Shown here piece after piece: positions 10,893 to 19,312 of a stretch of 64,000 bases of DNA (its first letter is position 1; each line of letters begins with the position of its first letter). The notes beneath the pieces were generated by a model. The model had not been told where the DNA came from. It was given only the letters and a program-made list of their open reading frames with translations, and made no database searches. The DNA comes from Pedobacter sp. W3I1 (GTDB taxonomy: Bacteria > Bacteroidota > Bacteroidia > Sphingobacteriales > Sphingobacteriaceae): contig NZ_JAUSXN010000001.1 of assembly GCF_030816015.1 (NCBI RefSeq), positions 4,216,001 through 4,280,000 of the forward strand. Direction: 5' to 3'. The position numbers and the translations under genes are program-made.

Positions 10893-13472
10893 TTAGTAAT
10901 CTGCAGAAGTAATCAAATAAGTTTCACCTTTTTTAACTTCAAGTTCATAAAGATAACTTTGCTTTAAATTGAGCGGCTGCAACGCTGTTTTGCTATGGTT
11001 GAGATATGGCGTTTCCACTACATTTTCAATACCATCTGCTCGCGGGCCTGCATTCAAATTGTTAATCTTAATTTTAGTAAATGTCCTGATTGTACATTTC
11101 CCAGTTCTATTTGCTTTAATGGATGCCGTTTTGAGCATCCCGTGCGCCCATTGTATCCCTACATTATAATCGCCTCTTGCTTTAATTCCCTCTATTTTCC
11201 CCGATGGCCATGCATCAGGCAGTGCAGGTAGCAAAACCAGTTCGCCATAATGGCTCTGTAGCAGCATCTCTGTTATCCCGGCGGTAGCCCCAAAGTTACC
11301 GTCGATTTGAAAGGGAGGATGTGCATCAAAAAGATTTGGATAGGCTCCACCACCACTCATCTGCCCTTTTGGGGAAAGCGGATCAATATAATTTAATGCC
11401 GATAGCAGCACCTGATAAGCATGATTGCCATCTTGCAACCTCGCCCACCAATTTGTTTTCCATGCCATAGACCAGCCGGTACTAACATCTCCACGGTGAA
11501 GTAAGGATTGTTTGGCTGCCGATGAAAGTGAAGGATTTGCATAAACATTGATCTGATCGGCTGGATAAAGCCCGTAAAGCTGAGAGATGTGTCTATGTTG
11601 GTCTTTAGGGTCATCCCAATCCTGAAACCATTCCTGCAGCTGTCCATATTGTCCAATCTGATAAGGATATAACCTGGCTTTAGCCTTTTTAAGCCGCTCT
11701 GCAAAAGCATAATCAGTTTTCAAAACCTGCGAGGCCTGTATGCACTGCTCAAAAAGTTCCCTGATAATTGACATATCCATTGTAGAGGCAATGCTCAATT
11801 GATAGGATTTGTCCTTTATTTTAACTACATTTTCTGGAGAGGTGGAAGGATTGGTAACCAGATAACCCGTTTTAGGATCTTCTATTAACCACGCTAACAT
11901 AAATTCGGCAGCACCCCTCATTAAAGGATAACCCGTTTTTTCCAGAAAAAGGGTATCATTGGTATAGCGGTAATGTTCGAACAGGTGAGTACTCAGCCAG
12001 GCACCTGCCATTGGCCAGGCGGTTTTTCTGGGCATTTCCCGTTCATCCTTATCAAAGGCACCAACCGGTGAGGTTTTAGCCCAGATATCCGAATTGTGAT
12101 GGGCTACCCACCCTTTACCGATATTATAATTTACCCTGGCTGTTACTGCCCCATTAACCGAAAGGTTTTTGATGAGGTTAAATAATGGCTCATTGCACTC
12201 GGTAAGATTGGTATTTTCTGCCAACCAATAATTCATCTGTGTATTGATATTGGTCGTATAGTTACTGCCCCATGGTGGCTGTACCAGATCATTCCATAAT
12301 CCTTGCAGGTTTGTAGCCTGACCTCCTTTTCTTGAGCTTGAAATTAACAGATACCTTCCATATTGATAATAGAGCGTCAGCAGATTATGATCGGGAACCG
12401 GGTTGCTCTTAAAATGCAGTAACCGTTCATTCGTCGGCAATTGGTCCGATTTCAGATCCGGATCGCCAAGTTCAAATTTTACCCTGTTAAAAAGACTTTG
12501 GTAATCGCTCAAATGCTTTGTATAAATCTGCGAACTACCTTTTCCAATGGCTTTGTTCATATTTAAGCGCGTTTGTACCGAAGGATCTTTACCTGCTAAA
12601 CCTGCCGATTGATTAAAACCATTAAAACTTGTTGCGCCTGTGAGGTAGATGATCACTTCTGTTGCCTTGCTTACTGTTAAATTTGAAGAGGTACTTTTTA
12701 CGGTTCCACCAACATTTGCCACTTTTACCCTGATCTGAAAATTCATCCCCTCTTTTTCATCATACACCACCTGTTGTGGATCATAATCTCTTGCAGCCAC
12801 ATACTTTGGCGCTTTACCGTTCAAAATCAGTTGTTGTTGAGCTGAACTTGCAACAGTATATTTCAGTTTGCTGGTTAAACCAAGCTTGAAACTGATGGAA
12901 TTTGCCTTGCTGGCCGTTATCTTCATCACCAATACCTGATCAGGATAACTCATGTAAGTCTGTCTGGTATAGTTTATTCCATTTACGGTATACTTTACCA
13001 ACGATACCGCATTAGCAAGATCAAGTTCGCGATAGTAATTCGTAAAAGCAGCATTGTTGTGGTCAAACTCCAAAAACAAATCACCCATTGGGAGATATCT
13101 TGCCGAGTAGGGTCCCTGCATTTTACTCCAGAGTGCCGTTGCATTTAGATAATCACCTTCAAACATTGCTTTCCTTACCTGTGGTAGCAGACTTGGCCCA
13201 TCAGGGTTATTTCCAGGTTCGGGATAACCAGACCATAGCGTACTTTCATTTAACTGTAACCGTTCGCGCTGCACGTTTCCGAATACCATGGCGCCCATTT
13301 TTCCGTTACCTAAGGGCAGCGCCTCTTCCCAAACCCTGGCAGGTTGGTCGTACCAAAGCTTTAGTGGTCTGGAAATGATTTTTTGAGCATTAGCCCTTGT
13401 AGCACCAAGGCATAAAAAGCATACCACTAACTGAAAAATTAAAACATTTCTTTTATTACTAATGATCTCCAT
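10893..13472 (-). CDS. GH95 family alpha-L-fucosidase / alpha-L-galactosidase
   Basis: 859 residues with a signal peptide (about 1-29, ending ANAQ). The N-terminal beta-sandwich has the family signature RVWEEALPLGNGKMGAMVFG, QLNESTLWSG and YLPMGDLFLEF. The (alpha/alpha)6 catalytic domain includes QEWFQDWDDP (about residue 612) and DGNFGATAGITEML (about residue 724), the regions that carry the acid and base residues in characterised GH95 enzymes. These inverting enzymes remove terminal alpha-1,2-L-fucose or alpha-L-galactose from plant, algal or host glycans. The gene lies upstream of SusC in the same direction but separated by 560 bp, so it probably has its own transcript within the locus. 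Confidence 0.93.
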   Translation of the reverse strand: MEIISNKRNVLIFQLVVCFLCLGATRANAQKIISRPLKLWYDQPARVWEEALPLGNGKMGAMVFGNVQRERLQLNESTLWSGYPEPGNNPDGPSLLPQVRKAMFEGDYLNATALWSKMQGPYSARYLPMGDLFLEFDHNNAAFTNYYRELDLANAVSLVKYTVNGINYTRQTYMSYPDQVLVMKITASKANSISFKLGLTSKLKYTVASSAQQQLILNGKAPKYVAARDYDPQQVVYDEKEGMNFQIRVKVANVGGTVKSTSSNLTVSKATEVIIYLTGATSFNGFNQSAGLAGKDPSVQTRLNMNKAIGKGSSQIYTKHLSDYQSLFNRVKFELGDPDLKSDQLPTNERLLHFKSNPVPDHNLLTLYYQYGRYLLISSSRKGGQATNLQGLWNDLVQPPWGSNYTTNINTQMNYWLAENTNLTECNEPLFNLIKNLSVNGAVTARVNYNIGKGWVAHHNSDIWAKTSPVGAFDKDEREMPRKTAWPMAGAWLSTHLFEHYRYTNDTLFLEKTGYPLMRGAAEFMLAWLIEDPKTGYLVTNPSTSPENVVKIKDKSYQLSIASTMDMSIIRELFEQCIQASQVLKTDYAFAERLKKAKARLYPYQIGQYGQLQEWFQDWDDPKDQHRHISQLYGLYPADQINVYANPSLSSAAKQSLLHRGDVSTGWSMAWKTNWWARLQDGNHAYQVLLSALNYIDPLSPKGQMSGGGAYPNLFDAHPPFQIDGNFGATAGITEMLLQSHYGELVLLPALPDAWPSGKIEGIKARGDYNVGIQWAHGMLKTASIKANRTGKCTIRTFTKIKINNLNAGPRADGIENVVETPYLNHSKTALQPLNLKQSYLYELEVKKGETYLITSADY

Positions 13473-13783
13473 ATAAGGATATAATAAATATTTGGTTAGG
13501 GTCGGTTTTTATATTTGATCTGCAACTACGTGATAATCCTTTAGGATTTATTCTTCAGAATTATCCATTTAGTCAACAAAATTGACATCAACCGGTAACC
13601 TTTCACTTAAAGCTAGGCCAATTTTGTTTAATATCCTGTAAATATGCTTGACTAATGGCTGTCGATTTAATATTAATTTGTATTGACCATTTATAAGCCG
13701 ATTGCTTTTTTTTTAAAACCTTCCCTACTAAAGACCCGCCGAAGCTAAACCTCGATAAATAATAGATAAAACTCTTTTTTACA
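13473..13783. other. Intergenic region, nothing recognised
   Basis: About 310 bp between the divergent GH95 gene and the small plus-strand gene at 13784. No coding sequence, repeat or clear promoter motif was found. A minus-strand frame here has no recognisable content. Confidence 0.4.
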
Positions 13784-14122
13784 ATGACTAAAATGCTGAA
13801 CTTAATCCGTATTACTACTTTTACCACGATGCCCAATGGCCGAAACCTACAAAGTGGAGATGAGCTTAGATATGACTTCAAAATCGAAAATATTAGTGAT
13901 TCAATCATTGATAATATCTGTATCAATAAAGAAGGCGAAGAGTGTTATACAGAAGGGATATCTATCAGTCCAGGAGTTTGTCAAACCATAAGTAAAACCT
14001 ATTTCCTAACTAAGGAAGATGAACGGACCGGCATTATCCGGAATACTTCCATCCTATCTGGCCAGATATCTTCAGGTGAAATCATTACTGAAACGCTGAC
14101 TGGATTAAATGAGATAAAATAA
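13784..14122 (+). CDS. Small single DUF11-like (conserved repeat) domain protein
   Basis: 112 residues. The pattern GDELRYDFKIENISDSIIDNICINKEG, with ISPGVCQTISKTYFLTKED and NTSILSGQI, matches one unit of the DUF11/'conserved repeat' Ig-like fold. That fold normally occurs in tandem in very large surface proteins. No signal peptide is evident, and the start could also be the Met at residue 4. A lone unit may be an excised fragment of a larger protein or an independent small protein. It is convergent with the lyase-like gene at 14268, with a hairpin between them. Function unknown. Confidence 0.55.
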   Translation: MTKMLNLIRITTFTTMPNGRNLQSGDELRYDFKIENISDSIIDNICINKEGEECYTEGISISPGVCQTISKTYFLTKEDERTGIIRNTSILSGQISSGEIITETLTGLNEIK

Positions 14123-14188
14123 ACACCATATCATGCCAGAAGGAATAAACGGGCTAAAAGAAACTGGCTGTATCCTAAATATAGATTT

Positions 14189-14257
14189 GTCATACTGAGC
14201 CCGTCGAAGGACTTGCTTAAATACTTCGCAGAGCATTTCGACAGGCTCAATGTGACA
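14189..14257. repeat. REP-like hairpin between convergent genes
   Basis: Long imperfect inverted repeat. The left arm TGTCATACTGAGCC-GTCGAA pairs with TTCGACAGGCTCAATGTGACA. It belongs to the dispersed 'GTCAT...GTCGAA' hairpins that occur several times in this window. It lies between two convergent stop codons and may also work as a bidirectional terminator. Confidence 0.65.
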
Positions 14258-14267
14258 GATGTTGCTA

Positions 14268-15059
14268 TTATTGTGCTACATCGGCGTAAGATGTACCAAT
14301 TCTTATTTTTTTGACAAAATGGGTTACCTGTGAAGAATCACCTCCGTAAACTCCCCATTTCGGATCGCAATAGTCGACATCCAAAGTTCTGCAATATAAC
14401 CGCTGGCTACCATTTGCGAGGGTCTGTTTAACGCCATTGTACCAGAACTCGATATAACCCACGGCAGGATCTCTGGATACTTTCATCCGGATAACGAATT
14501 TAAGCCAGGTATTTACGGCCAGCGTGGTAGACCACGGTACTGTAGCAACATGGTTGTCGTCAAAATGCTGTAATTCAAGGTTTCCTGATTTGGTTCTGAG
14601 CATTAGTGGATGATTTTGTAATGATCCGGCCGTTGGATAGGATTTCCATTGAAATATGGCCTCTGTTTTTAATGTGGTTGGCATATAGATTTTACTGGTC
14701 CAGCCTATATATATTTCATCTCCATCCTGGGCTTCGTAGTTTTTGGCACCGTGCCCTTCCGTTCTGTGGCTGTTTGCAGGCTTCAAAAATTTCCAGGTTA
14801 AGGTACCCGTTTCATCATTTACGGTGGTTACCGTTCCTGTACCTTCAATGTTAATGTCATTCCATACATTGGCCGATCCGTTGGAGGCATCGCCATTAAA
14901 GAGTACAGACATGATCTGAACCCCTCCTGATGCAGTGTTTTGCTGTGCAGCTTTCTCCATTTTTTCTGCCGGCGTTTCCGTTGTTGATTGTTTCTTGCAG
15001 CCGTACTGCATTACAGTGGCGCAGGCAAGCGCCAGAATTACAAGTTTAAAAGTTCTCAT
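14268..15059 (-). CDS. Lipoprotein with polysaccharide-lyase-like jelly-roll domain
   Basis: 263 residues. A lipobox ends MQYGC (Cys at about 21) and is followed by a low-complexity linker and a concanavalin-like beta jelly roll. The segments DGDEIYIGWTSKIYMP, EAIFQWKSYP and NTWLKFVIRMKVSRD, with FWYNGVKQTL, resemble the heparin-lyase-I/glucuronan-lyase fold (Pfam PF14099 group). Members of that group cleave uronic-acid polymers, which would suit the nearby GH88 and PL6 genes, but the catalytic residues cannot be assigned with certainty here. It could instead be a non-catalytic binding lectin. It stands alone, convergent with 13784, about 800 bp from GH95 and outside the main operon. Confidence 0.6.
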   Translation of the reverse strand: MRTFKLVILALACATVMQYGCKKQSTTETPAEKMEKAAQQNTASGGVQIMSVLFNGDASNGSANVWNDINIEGTGTVTTVNDETGTLTWKFLKPANSHRTEGHGAKNYEAQDGDEIYIGWTSKIYMPTTLKTEAIFQWKSYPTAGSLQNHPLMLRTKSGNLELQHFDDNHVATVPWSTTLAVNTWLKFVIRMKVSRDPAVGYIEFWYNGVKQTLANGSQRLYCRTLDVDYCDPKWGVYGGDSSQVTHFVKKIRIGTSYADVAQ

Positions 15060-15283
15060 AAGTTATTATTTTGGTTAGTAATAACTAAATTTAGCTTCTT
15101 ATTTCAGGTCATTATTCTGCACTATAGGCTAATTAATCAGCTGGATTAGCATAGAGATGTTTTAATTCAAGTGCATAGGATCAGTTAAATCATCACCACG
15201 CAGGTAGCTGCCCGGCTTTAATGAGAAACCTCATGCTGTTTCAGCATCCTCACCTTCTTTACAGAAGAGCAGCAACCCGGCCA

Positions 15284-15928
15284 CTACAAAGGAATATATA
15301 TTTCATCATTCAGCTGCTTATCGAATTCATCGTTTTTTATTTTGAGGCTGGTTTTTGCTATTCTTACAAAATAATTTTGGTTCAGATCACCGTTATTCTC
15401 CAGCCTGTTGTCTAAGCAATACAGTGTGGTCAGGATCTGCTTTTGAGTATCATTACTTTGCAGGATGATATATTTGCCATTGTTCACCTTCTTCACGTTG
15501 GCAGGTGTGATGTCCTTGAAATTTTTACAGTCATCGCGTAGCTGCCGGTACTGCCCATCGCTCATGTAGACCGACACCTCCACTTTTCTAAACCTATGGG
15601 AATGGTCTGCGTAAAAGTCGACGACCTCTTTGGGCTTGACCTCCAGGCGTTTGAAACTGAAGGTTCCTTCGGCTACATTTTTCGCCGGAATTCTGTAGAT
15701 GTGGTAAAGTGTATCCGCCATTACATATTTCCCAAGCTTTTCATCAAAAACCTCCTCGCCCTTGGGCAGTTTGTAATACTTTTCTGTTTTTGAAAACAAC
15801 GTGTCCAATTGCTCAGAAAACGTAATCTTGTCCAGGTCAAGAACTCCATATTTGGCACCAATATACCCCGGATTTTCTTGTCCGTTACAGCTCATAACCA
15901 TCAATAACAGGCTGATGTAAATTGGCAT
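15284..15928 (-). CDS. Lipoprotein of unknown function
   Basis: I start it at ATG 15928, not at the longer in-frame ATG at 16012. The later start begins a clean lipoprotein signal (MPIYISLLLMVMSC) and leaves a 19-bp gap to the preceding gene instead of a 65-bp overlap. It has 214 residues: lipobox VMSC, then a soluble, lysine- and aspartate-rich domain with no family I recognise. It is probably co-transcribed with the lipoprotein gene at 15948, so the two may act together at the envelope. Confidence 0.7.
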   Translation of the reverse strand: MPIYISLLLMVMSCNGQENPGYIGAKYGVLDLDKITFSEQLDTLFSKTEKYYKLPKGEEVFDEKLGKYVMADTLYHIYRIPAKNVAEGTFSFKRLEVKPKEVVDFYADHSHRFRKVEVSVYMSDGQYRQLRDDCKNFKDITPANVKKVNNGKYIILQSNDTQKQILTTLYCLDNRLENNGDLNQNYFVRIAKTSLKIKNDEFDKQLNDEIYIPL

Positions 15929-15947
15929 TTGACACAGCCTGGTGCTG

Positions 15948-16703
15948 TTATTTCTTATTTTGTTCTTCAAAGTCAATATATCTATCAATGTGTCCAAATA
16001 TTTTGATTTCACTACCTTCCAGGAGTTGCGGGTTCATAGTTCCAAGCTTAAGAGCATTGAACCTGATTTCCGCATCGCTAATGGTTGATTTTGAGGTGAT
16101 GTAGCCAGATTTTGGAATAATATATACACCGCTGCTCCCTATCTTTTTGGTAACCTCTGGCTCTGAATCGTAATTTTGCTGTGTTTTTGTCGAAGTACTT
16201 AACAACACGCTTTTCATGATCGACAATTCGTCTATATCTCTCAGATTCTTCCAGGAAACCACAAAATCCTTGTCGAAATCCCCTTTCTCATCACATATAA
16301 TATCCTTTTCCCTGCTTTCAGCAAGGGGAGCGATCCTTCCCAGAAAATAAGATTTCCCGTTTGATAAAGTGATCTGAAAATTATATTCCTTTTCAACGGG
16401 AACGTCACTAGCCGAATATTTGGAGGTTGTGGTATAGTACAGTTCCTGCCTTTCTGTATAGACCAGATCTGTATCGTTGACTTTCATTTTGATGCTTTTG
16501 TTACGGATAGGCTTGCCGTCTTTATCATATAAAAAAACCGTTACCTCGTTCTTCTTTTTGTTGGTCAGGTCCTGGGAGATCTCAATACGCACATCTATAG
16601 CGGAAAGATCATTCAGGTTTCCCTCGGACAAGGGGGATTTACAGGCGATTACCAACAGCAGCAGGGCCAGCGAGAATAATTTAATGGTGAATGATCTAAT
16701 CAT
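15948..16703 (-). CDS. Lipoprotein of unknown function, possible Ig-like domain
   Basis: 251 residues. The signal has lipobox LVIAC (Cys21), followed by CKSPLSEGN. The region of residues 35-120 (VRIEISQDLTNKKKNEVTVFLYDKDGKPI..) looks like an immunoglobulin-like beta sandwich, of the kind found as 'DUF' envelope domains. No catalytic motif is visible. It lies upstream of, and 19 bp from, the second lipoprotein, forming a two-gene unit. Function unknown. Confidence 0.68.
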   Translation of the reverse strand: MIRSFTIKLFSLALLLLVIACKSPLSEGNLNDLSAIDVRIEISQDLTNKKKNEVTVFLYDKDGKPIRNKSIKMKVNDTDLVYTERQELYYTTTSKYSASDVPVEKEYNFQITLSNGKSYFLGRIAPLAESREKDIICDEKGDFDKDFVVSWKNLRDIDELSIMKSVLLSTSTKTQQNYDSEPEVTKKIGSSGVYIIPKSGYITSKSTISDAEIRFNALKLGTMNPQLLEGSEIKIFGHIDRYIDFEEQNKK

Positions 16704-16771
16704 TATAAGATGAATTTAAGAAGTCAATAAATGATTCGGGCACTAAAGTGAAGTTTTGACTTTCTAACCCC

Positions 16772-17038
16772 TCAGGCTATGATATAAATTTGTCCCTCTT
16801 CTGAGATTAAAAAAACATTGCCTCCACTATCATATGCTAAAGGAACTTTTTTCCCGAAAACTATTTTACTCGATTGATCATCCTCCACTATTTTCTCGAT
16901 AGGCAGTAAGCCGTATGTTATCGGATTAAAACCATTGATACTAAAGCCCATTAATTCTTCGGCATAGCTTAACAGTTGTGATGTTAAAAGTGGGCCAGTG
17001 CCAGGCTGACTATGATCCCAAAAGTCGTTTCTATCCAT
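16772..17038 (-). CDS. Small hypothetical protein, weakly SMI1/KNR4 (SUKH)-like
   Basis: 88 residues without signal peptide or membrane segment. The stretch INGFNPITYGLLPIEKIVED followed by PLAYDSGGNVFLISEEGQIY resembles the second half of SUKH-domain proteins, which are often immunity proteins. It is too short for a full domain, so it may be a truncated remnant. It is transcribed divergently from the TetR gene at 17156. A TATCTTTG box (complement of 17081-17088) is well placed as its promoter and lies between the putative TetR operators. Confidence 0.45.
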   Translation of the reverse strand: MDRNDFWDHSQPGTGPLLTSQLLSYAEELMGFSINGFNPITYGLLPIEKIVEDDQSSKIVFGKKVPLAYDSGGNVFLISEEGQIYIIA

Positions 17039-17060
17039 CTTTTCATCAAACTAAAACATA

Positions 17061-17139
17061 TCACCATTTGGGGGTCACTACAAAGATAACACATTTCACC
17101 ATTTAGTGATATAAATTTTATTACTTTTGATTACATTTC
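17061..17139. promoter_or_regulatory. Divergent promoter with TetR-type operator repeats
   Basis: The 9-mer TCACCATTT occurs twice (17061-17069 and 17096-17104), 35 bp apart. The second copy extends to the palindrome TCAC-N6-GTGA (17096-17109). A -7 box TACTTTTG (17132-17139) faces the TetR gene, and TATCTTTG (complement of 17081-17088) faces the small gene at 17038. The operators sit between the two boxes, the usual place for autorepression. Binding is inferred. Confidence 0.5.
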
Positions 17140-17155
17140 AATCGGCACGGAAATT

Positions 17156-17794
17156 ATGGAACGAAAATCAATCAAGGGCGCAGTCCGCAACAAGGAACAA
17201 ACCAAGCAGAAATTTTTGGCGGCAGTTGGAAAGATTCTGAAAATAAAGGGTTTTTCGGGCCTGAAGGTAAACGATATTGCGGCAACTGCCGGGCTGGACA
17301 AAAAGTTGATCTATAATTATTTTGGAGGTACCGATCAGCTGATCGATGAATATATCCAATCCCAGGACTTTTGGAGCAATGTTAAAAGTGAAGAAGTAAA
17401 TCTGAATATTACAGACGGCGGTCAGGCACTTTCCAAAGCAATGCTCTTGTCGCAGTTCGACCATGTTTTTAAGAATAAAGAACTCCAGAAAATCATTTTA
17501 GGTGGATTAACTGAAAATAGAAGCTCGCTGAAAAGACTTGCCGAAAAAAGAGAAGAAGAAGGAAACCTGATGTTCGAACATATCTCCGACCCTCATTTTG
17601 GCGACAAAGCATCACGCTTTCGTGCAATCATGGCGCTGCTGATCTCCGGTATTTACTACCTTGACATATACGCGACCACAAATAACCAGACTTTTTGTGG
17701 CCTCGATGTGAGCAGTAAGGAAGGCAGGACCAAAATCGAAGAAGCGATGTCTTTTATTGTGGAACAGACTTATGCCGACCGAAAAGATAAATAG
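17156..17794 (+). CDS. TetR/AcrR-family transcriptional regulator
   Basis: 212 residues. The N-terminal helix-turn-helix (residues about 15-60) reads KQKFLAAVGKILKIKGFSGLKVNDIAATAGLDKKLIYNYFGGTDQLIDEYI, the standard TetR layout; the C-terminal ligand domain is unassigned. The start fits a -7 box TACTTTTG 17 bp upstream. Repeated TCACCATTT sites in the divergent promoter region suggest it represses itself and perhaps the small gene at 17038. The lipoprotein at 17805 follows after 10 bp and is probably in the same transcript. The inducer is unknown. Confidence 0.9.
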   Translation: MERKSIKGAVRNKEQTKQKFLAAVGKILKIKGFSGLKVNDIAATAGLDKKLIYNYFGGTDQLIDEYIQSQDFWSNVKSEEVNLNITDGGQALSKAMLLSQFDHVFKNKELQKIILGGLTENRSSLKRLAEKREEEGNLMFEHISDPHFGDKASRFRAIMALLISGIYYLDIYATTNNQTFCGLDVSSKEGRTKIEEAMSFIVEQTYADRKDK

Positions 17795-17804
17795 GATTCT
17801 AAAA

Positions 17805-18104
17805 ATGAAACTTATACTGAATATTTTATTGGCTTGCGCGCTCCTCTCCTGCCACTCGGGCAAGGAAAAAAGTCCGAAGGCACATTTACCTAAAACAGCA
17901 GCCCACGAAATTAGACAACATCAAAAAACTGCTTCCAAACCAATGCCTCATCAACTGATGGAGTTTGTCAAATACAATGATGATGGCGACTACTTCCTCG
18001 TGACGGCAAAGAAAGGCGACAGCTTATTTACGTTCATCAATGAAAGTGATGACAGGTCGCTGTTAAGGGGCGACATTTATCAAGAACGGCATAAATATAG
18101 ATAA
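17805..18104 (+). CDS. Small lipoprotein of unknown function
   Basis: 99 residues from ATG 17805. This start is chosen because it opens directly with the signal MKLILNILLACALLSC, whereas the longer frame from 17757 would overlap the TetR gene. Lipobox ALLSC; the rest is short, charged and unrecognised. Its position 10 bp after the TetR gene suggests co-expression. Confidence 0.6.
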   Translation: MKLILNILLACALLSCHSGKEKSPKAHLPKTAAHEIRQHQKTASKPMPHQLMEFVKYNDDGDYFLVTAKKGDSLFTFINESDDRSLLRGDIYQERHKYR

Positions 18105-18119
18105 TGATGCACACCCTTA

Positions 18120-18186
18120 ACACGCTCAACAAAAAACTGACTTTGTAAACAAAGTTAATTGACACGCTAAACAAAATCTACCTTTG
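18120..18186 (+). promoter_or_regulatory. SDR-gene promoter with paired direct repeats
   Basis: The direct repeat ACACGCTNAACAAAA occurs at 18120 and 18162, 42 bp apart (four helical turns). Between the copies is a palindrome CTTTGT-AA-ACAAAG (18141-18154). A Bacteroidota -7 box TACCTTTG is at 18179-18186, with TTG at 18159-18161 as a possible -33. Phased direct repeats beside the promoter fit an AraC-type activator, and such a gene lies just downstream (19313). Binding is inferred. Confidence 0.5.
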
Positions 18187-18229
18187 ACCAACCGCCTAAA
18201 TTTGTCCTATACATTTAATCAAAACAAAA

Positions 18230-19249
18230 ATGGAAAAGAACAATGATCAAGGCGCGTTACAACACCCACTGGGCTCAGGCTTTAGCGCGACCTCAACAGC
18301 AACAGAAGTTATCAAAGGCATTGACCTTAAAGGAAAGATCGCCATAGTAACCGGTGGTAACGCAGGCATTGGCCTGGAAACGATAAAAGTATTGGCAGCA
18401 GCAGGCGCAACCGTAATCGTACCAGCCAGGGATATGGAAAAAGCAAATAAAAACCTCAAGGGCATCCCAAATGTGGAAATTGAACCCATGGATCTTGCTA
18501 AGCCTGACACCATTGATGCATTCGCCGAAAAATTCCTCACCTCCGGCAGACCGCTACATTTACTGATCAACAATGCCGGAATTATGTGGGTGCCTTTGCA
18601 AAGGGACAGCCGTGGTTTCGAATCACAACTATCGACTAATTATCTGGGACAGTTTCAGCTGGTGGCGAGATTATGGCCGGCACTTAAAGTCGCTAATGGG
18701 GCGCGCGTAGTCAATGTTTCTTCTCTGGGACACCACATGGCACCTTTTGATTTCGAGGATCCCAACTTCGAGCACAGGGAATACCAGACGCTCTTAGGAT
18801 ATGGACAGTCGAAAACAGCCAGTAACCTATTCGCCCTCGAACTGGATAACCGTGCAAAAGCACATCGGGTAAGAGCCTACTCCCTACATCCAGGATCAAT
18901 CGCCGGAACTGAGCTAGCCAGGGATGCCGATATGGAACTGTTCAAACAGATGGGCTTTTTTGATGAGCATGGAAATATGCGTCCAGAAATACTGGCCGGC
19001 CTTAAAACCATACCGCAAGGCGCCGCAACTTCGGTATGGGTGGCAACCAGTCCTTTGCTTAACCATATCGGTGGCGTTTACTGCGAGGATGGCGATATCG
19101 CCGAACTGCTACCGGAGGACCCCACTGTACAAACTAAAGCTAAATTACACCAAAGTGGCGTGTTGGCCTATTCGCTAGATGAAAGCAGCGCAAAAAGACT
19201 ATGGAAACTAACTGAAGATATGACAGGGATTGAATTCAATGTAAACTAG
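18230..19249 (+). CDS. Short-chain dehydrogenase/reductase (SDR)
   Basis: 339 residues, Rossmann fold. The cofactor motif TGGNAGIG (about residues 41-48), NNAG (about 114-117), a catalytic-type Ser in NVSSLGHH and the YGQSK Tyr/Lys pair (about 188-192) are all present, so it should be an active NAD(P)-dependent oxidoreductase. Length and sequence resemble the WW-domain oxidoreductase/retinol-dehydrogenase-like group. Its substrate is unknown. The AraC-type gene 63 bp downstream, in the same direction, is the likely regulator, and the promoter carries phased direct repeats. Confidence 0.92.
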   Translation: MEKNNDQGALQHPLGSGFSATSTATEVIKGIDLKGKIAIVTGGNAGIGLETIKVLAAAGATVIVPARDMEKANKNLKGIPNVEIEPMDLAKPDTIDAFAEKFLTSGRPLHLLINNAGIMWVPLQRDSRGFESQLSTNYLGQFQLVARLWPALKVANGARVVNVSSLGHHMAPFDFEDPNFEHREYQTLLGYGQSKTASNLFALELDNRAKAHRVRAYSLHPGSIAGTELARDADMELFKQMGFFDEHGNMRPEILAGLKTIPQGAATSVWVATSPLLNHIGGVYCEDGDIAELLPEDPTVQTKAKLHQSGVLAYSLDESSAKRLWKLTEDMTGIEFNVN

Positions 19250-19312
19250 TATTTAGTCGATGGCGGCCAGTGCATCTGGTAGAAATGAGCAAAAACTAAT
19301 AACTTTATCACA

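Noticed and set aside
13603..13926. Minus-strand frame of about 107 residues
   Set aside because: It overlaps the plus-strand DUF11-like gene, has no recognisable content and no promoter.
16772..17038. Toxin-immunity system based on the SUKH-like fragment
   Set aside because: No toxin gene or polymorphic-toxin context is nearby and the domain is incomplete.
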